From an uncultured Roseateles sp. (GTDB lineage Bacteria > Pseudomonadota > Gammaproteobacteria > Burkholderiales > Burkholderiaceae_C): a stretch of 64,000 nt of DNA. The stretch covers positions 1 to 64,000 of the forward strand of contig NZ_CAJYPS010000031.1 in the NCBI RefSeq assembly GCF_913777145.1. Reading direction: 5' to 3'. The position numbers and the translations under genes were made by a program. The first letter of the stretch is position 1. Every line of letters begins with the position of its first letter. The notes beneath the pieces are model-generated. The model was not told the origin of the DNA. It was given only the letters and a program-made list of their open reading frames with translations, and searched no databases. Positions 62,403 through 64,000 of the stretch are shown here, piece after piece.

Positions 62403-63338
62403 ATGCAATCCCTCGTCGGAATCCTCATCATCCTCGGCTGCGTCTTCGGCGGCTTCATGATCCACGGCGGCAGCTTCGGCGTGCTGTGGCAGCCGGTGGA
62501 ACTGCTGATCATCTGCGGCGCCGCGCTGGGCGCCATCGTGCTGGGCAACCCCAAGCACGTGCTGTCCGAGATGCTGCACCAGCTCAAGGGCGTGCTGCGC
62601 CGTCACAACGACGGCCAGGAGTTCCAGCGCCAGCTGCTGCTGCTGATGTACGAGCTGCTGCAGGCCGCGGCCGGCGGCCTGAAGGCGCTGGACGCCCACG
62701 TGGAGGCGCCGCACGAGAGCGTGCTGTTCCAGCGCTATCCGCTGATCCTGAACAACCCCAAGCTGCTGCACTTCATCGTCGACAACTTCCGCCTGATGGC
62801 CATGGGCAAGATCAATGCCCATGAGCTGGAAGGCGTGCTGGACCAGGAGCTGGAGGCCATCCACGACGAGTTGGCCCAACCGGCCAAGTCCCTGCACAAG
62901 ATTGCCGAGGCAATGCCGGGCTTCGGCATCCTGGCCGCGGTGCTGGGCATCGTGATGGCGATGAACCATGTGGCCGAGGGTGCGGGTTCCGGCGAGATCG
63001 CGCTGATGGTGGGGGCCGCCATGGTGGGGACCTTCATCGGCATCTTCTTCTGCTACGGCGTGCTGGACCCGCTGTCCAACATGATGAAGCAGCAGCTGCA
63101 CGAGGAGCTGGCGTCCTTCGAATCGGTCAAGGTGGTGCTGGTCACGCATGTGTCGGGCAAGCCGCCGCTGCTGGCCATAGACGCGGGCCGCCGCCTGGTG
63201 CAGCTCAACATCAAGCCCAGCTTCGCGCAGCTGGAGGGCTGGATAGACGCGCTGAATGGTGGCGGCAAGGACGACGAGACACCGCGTCGCCGCGCCACCG
63301 ACCGGGCGCCGGGCGAGGGGGACCGCCGTGCCGCCTGA
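62403..63338 (+). CDS. motA: Flagellar motor stator protein MotA
   Basis: 311 aa; MQSLVGILIILGCVFGGFMIHGGSFGVLWQPVELLIICGAALGAIVLGN. Confidence 0.96.
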   Translation: MQSLVGILIILGCVFGGFMIHGGSFGVLWQPVELLIICGAALGAIVLGNPKHVLSEMLHQLKGVLRRHNDGQEFQRQLLLLMYELLQAAAGGLKALDAHVEAPHESVLFQRYPLILNNPKLLHFIVDNFRLMAMGKINAHELEGVLDQELEAIHDELAQPAKSLHKIAEAMPGFGILAAVLGIVMAMNHVAEGAGSGEIALMVGAAMVGTFIGIFFCYGVLDPLSNMMKQQLHEELASFESVKVVLVTHVSGKPPLLAIDAGRRLVQLNIKPSFAQLEGWIDALNGGGKDDETPRRRATDRAPGEGDRRAA

Positions 63339-64000
63339 TCTGCAGGCCATCAAGGGCGGTCGCGGTCATCACGACCAGACCGTCGTCAAGAAGGTCTCGC
63401 GGCGTGCCGAGGACGATGGTCACGGCGGCGCCTGGAAGGTCGCGTTCGCCGATTTCTGCCTCGCGCTGCTGTGTCTGTTCCTGGTGCTGTGGTTGCTGGC
63501 CTCGCGCAATTCCGAGCGCCTGCAGGTGATCCTGAACAACGCCAGCGCCAACCTGATCGATGAGGGTCAGGGCATGCACAACACGCTGGCCAATGGCAGC
63601 AAGGGCAGCATGATCGAGCGCTATCCGGTGCCGGCGCGCAGCGACGTGCTGAACCCCGGCGACCCCACGCGCGGCGGCGGCGACCCGCGCCAGGGCCGGC
63701 CCAGCCTGGACAGCCCCGAGCAGTTGCAGGAGCTGGCCCAGCGCATCAGCAAGCTGGCGGCCGACGAAGGCCTGCAGGGTCATCTGCGCACCGCGGTCAC
63801 GCCCCAGGGCCTGCGTCTGCAACTGCACGACACCGAGTCCAGCGGCATGTTCGAGCGCGGCTCGGCCCAGCCCAGCGCGCGACTCGCGGGCCTGCTGCGC
63901 AAGCTGGGCCCCATGCTGGCGCAGATCCGCAACCAGCTGCTGATCGTCGGCCACACCGATTCCACGCCCTACCAGGACAAGACGCCCGGCGCCTTCTCCA
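63328..64000 (+). CDS. motB: Flagellar motor protein MotB (partial, runs off right edge), GTG start
   Basis: Manual translation VPPDLQAIKGGRGHHDQTVVKKVSRRAEDDGHGGAWKVAFADFCLALLCLFLVLWLLASRNSE...; OmpA-like region begins before the edge. No stop in window, so missing from the ORF track. Confidence 0.92.
   Translation, partial: MPPDLQAIKGGRGHHDQTVVKKVSRRAEDDGHGGAWKVAFADFCLALLCLFLVLWLLASRNSERLQVILNNASANLIDEGQGMHNTLANGSKGSMIERYPVPARSDVLNPGDPTRGGGDPRQGRPSLDSPEQLQELAQRISKLAADEGLQGHLRTAVTPQGLRLQLHDTESSGMFERGSAQPSARLAGLLRKLGPMLAQIRNQLLIVGHTDSTPYQDKTPGAFS

Overview
GC-rich bacterial chromosome segment, most likely Burkholderiales-type betaproteobacterium (judged from gene content and protein style only). 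From left to right: (1) a giant minus-strand two-partner-secretion exoprotein (TpsA/FHA family, >3,100 codons, running off the left edge and absent from the ORF track) with its TpsB transporter. (2) A housekeeping block: tRNA-Pro, ispB, rplU-rpmA, obgE, proB, rppH, proS, lytic transglycosylase, M3 peptidase, ubiX, grxD, prmC, prfA, hemA, miaB. (3) A small secreted-protein block in which a cohesin-like PEP-CTERM protein lies close to a divergently transcribed metallopeptidase ending in a dockerin-like domain. (4) A flagellin gene followed by a SPINDLY/OGT-type glycosyltransferase and a nucleotide-sugar/glycan cluster. (5) A flagellar locus arranged like lateral/Flag-2 systems: flhA-flhB-fliR-fliQ-fliP-fliN-fliM (minus), then fliE-F-G-H-I-J-D-S-T-K-L-A-motA-motB (plus). 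The two flagellar arms are separated by about 0.9 kb of apparently non-coding DNA. That region carries a strong class-I cyclic-di-GMP (GEMM-I) riboswitch candidate where related loci often encode a LafK-type regulator. A shared TTTAAG-N15-GTCGC(C/T) motif precedes the flagellin gene, an extra FliK-like gene and the riboswitch leader. Very long antisense ORFs opposite the real genes are GC-rich shadow ORFs. All calls come from reading the sequence; no database search was run.
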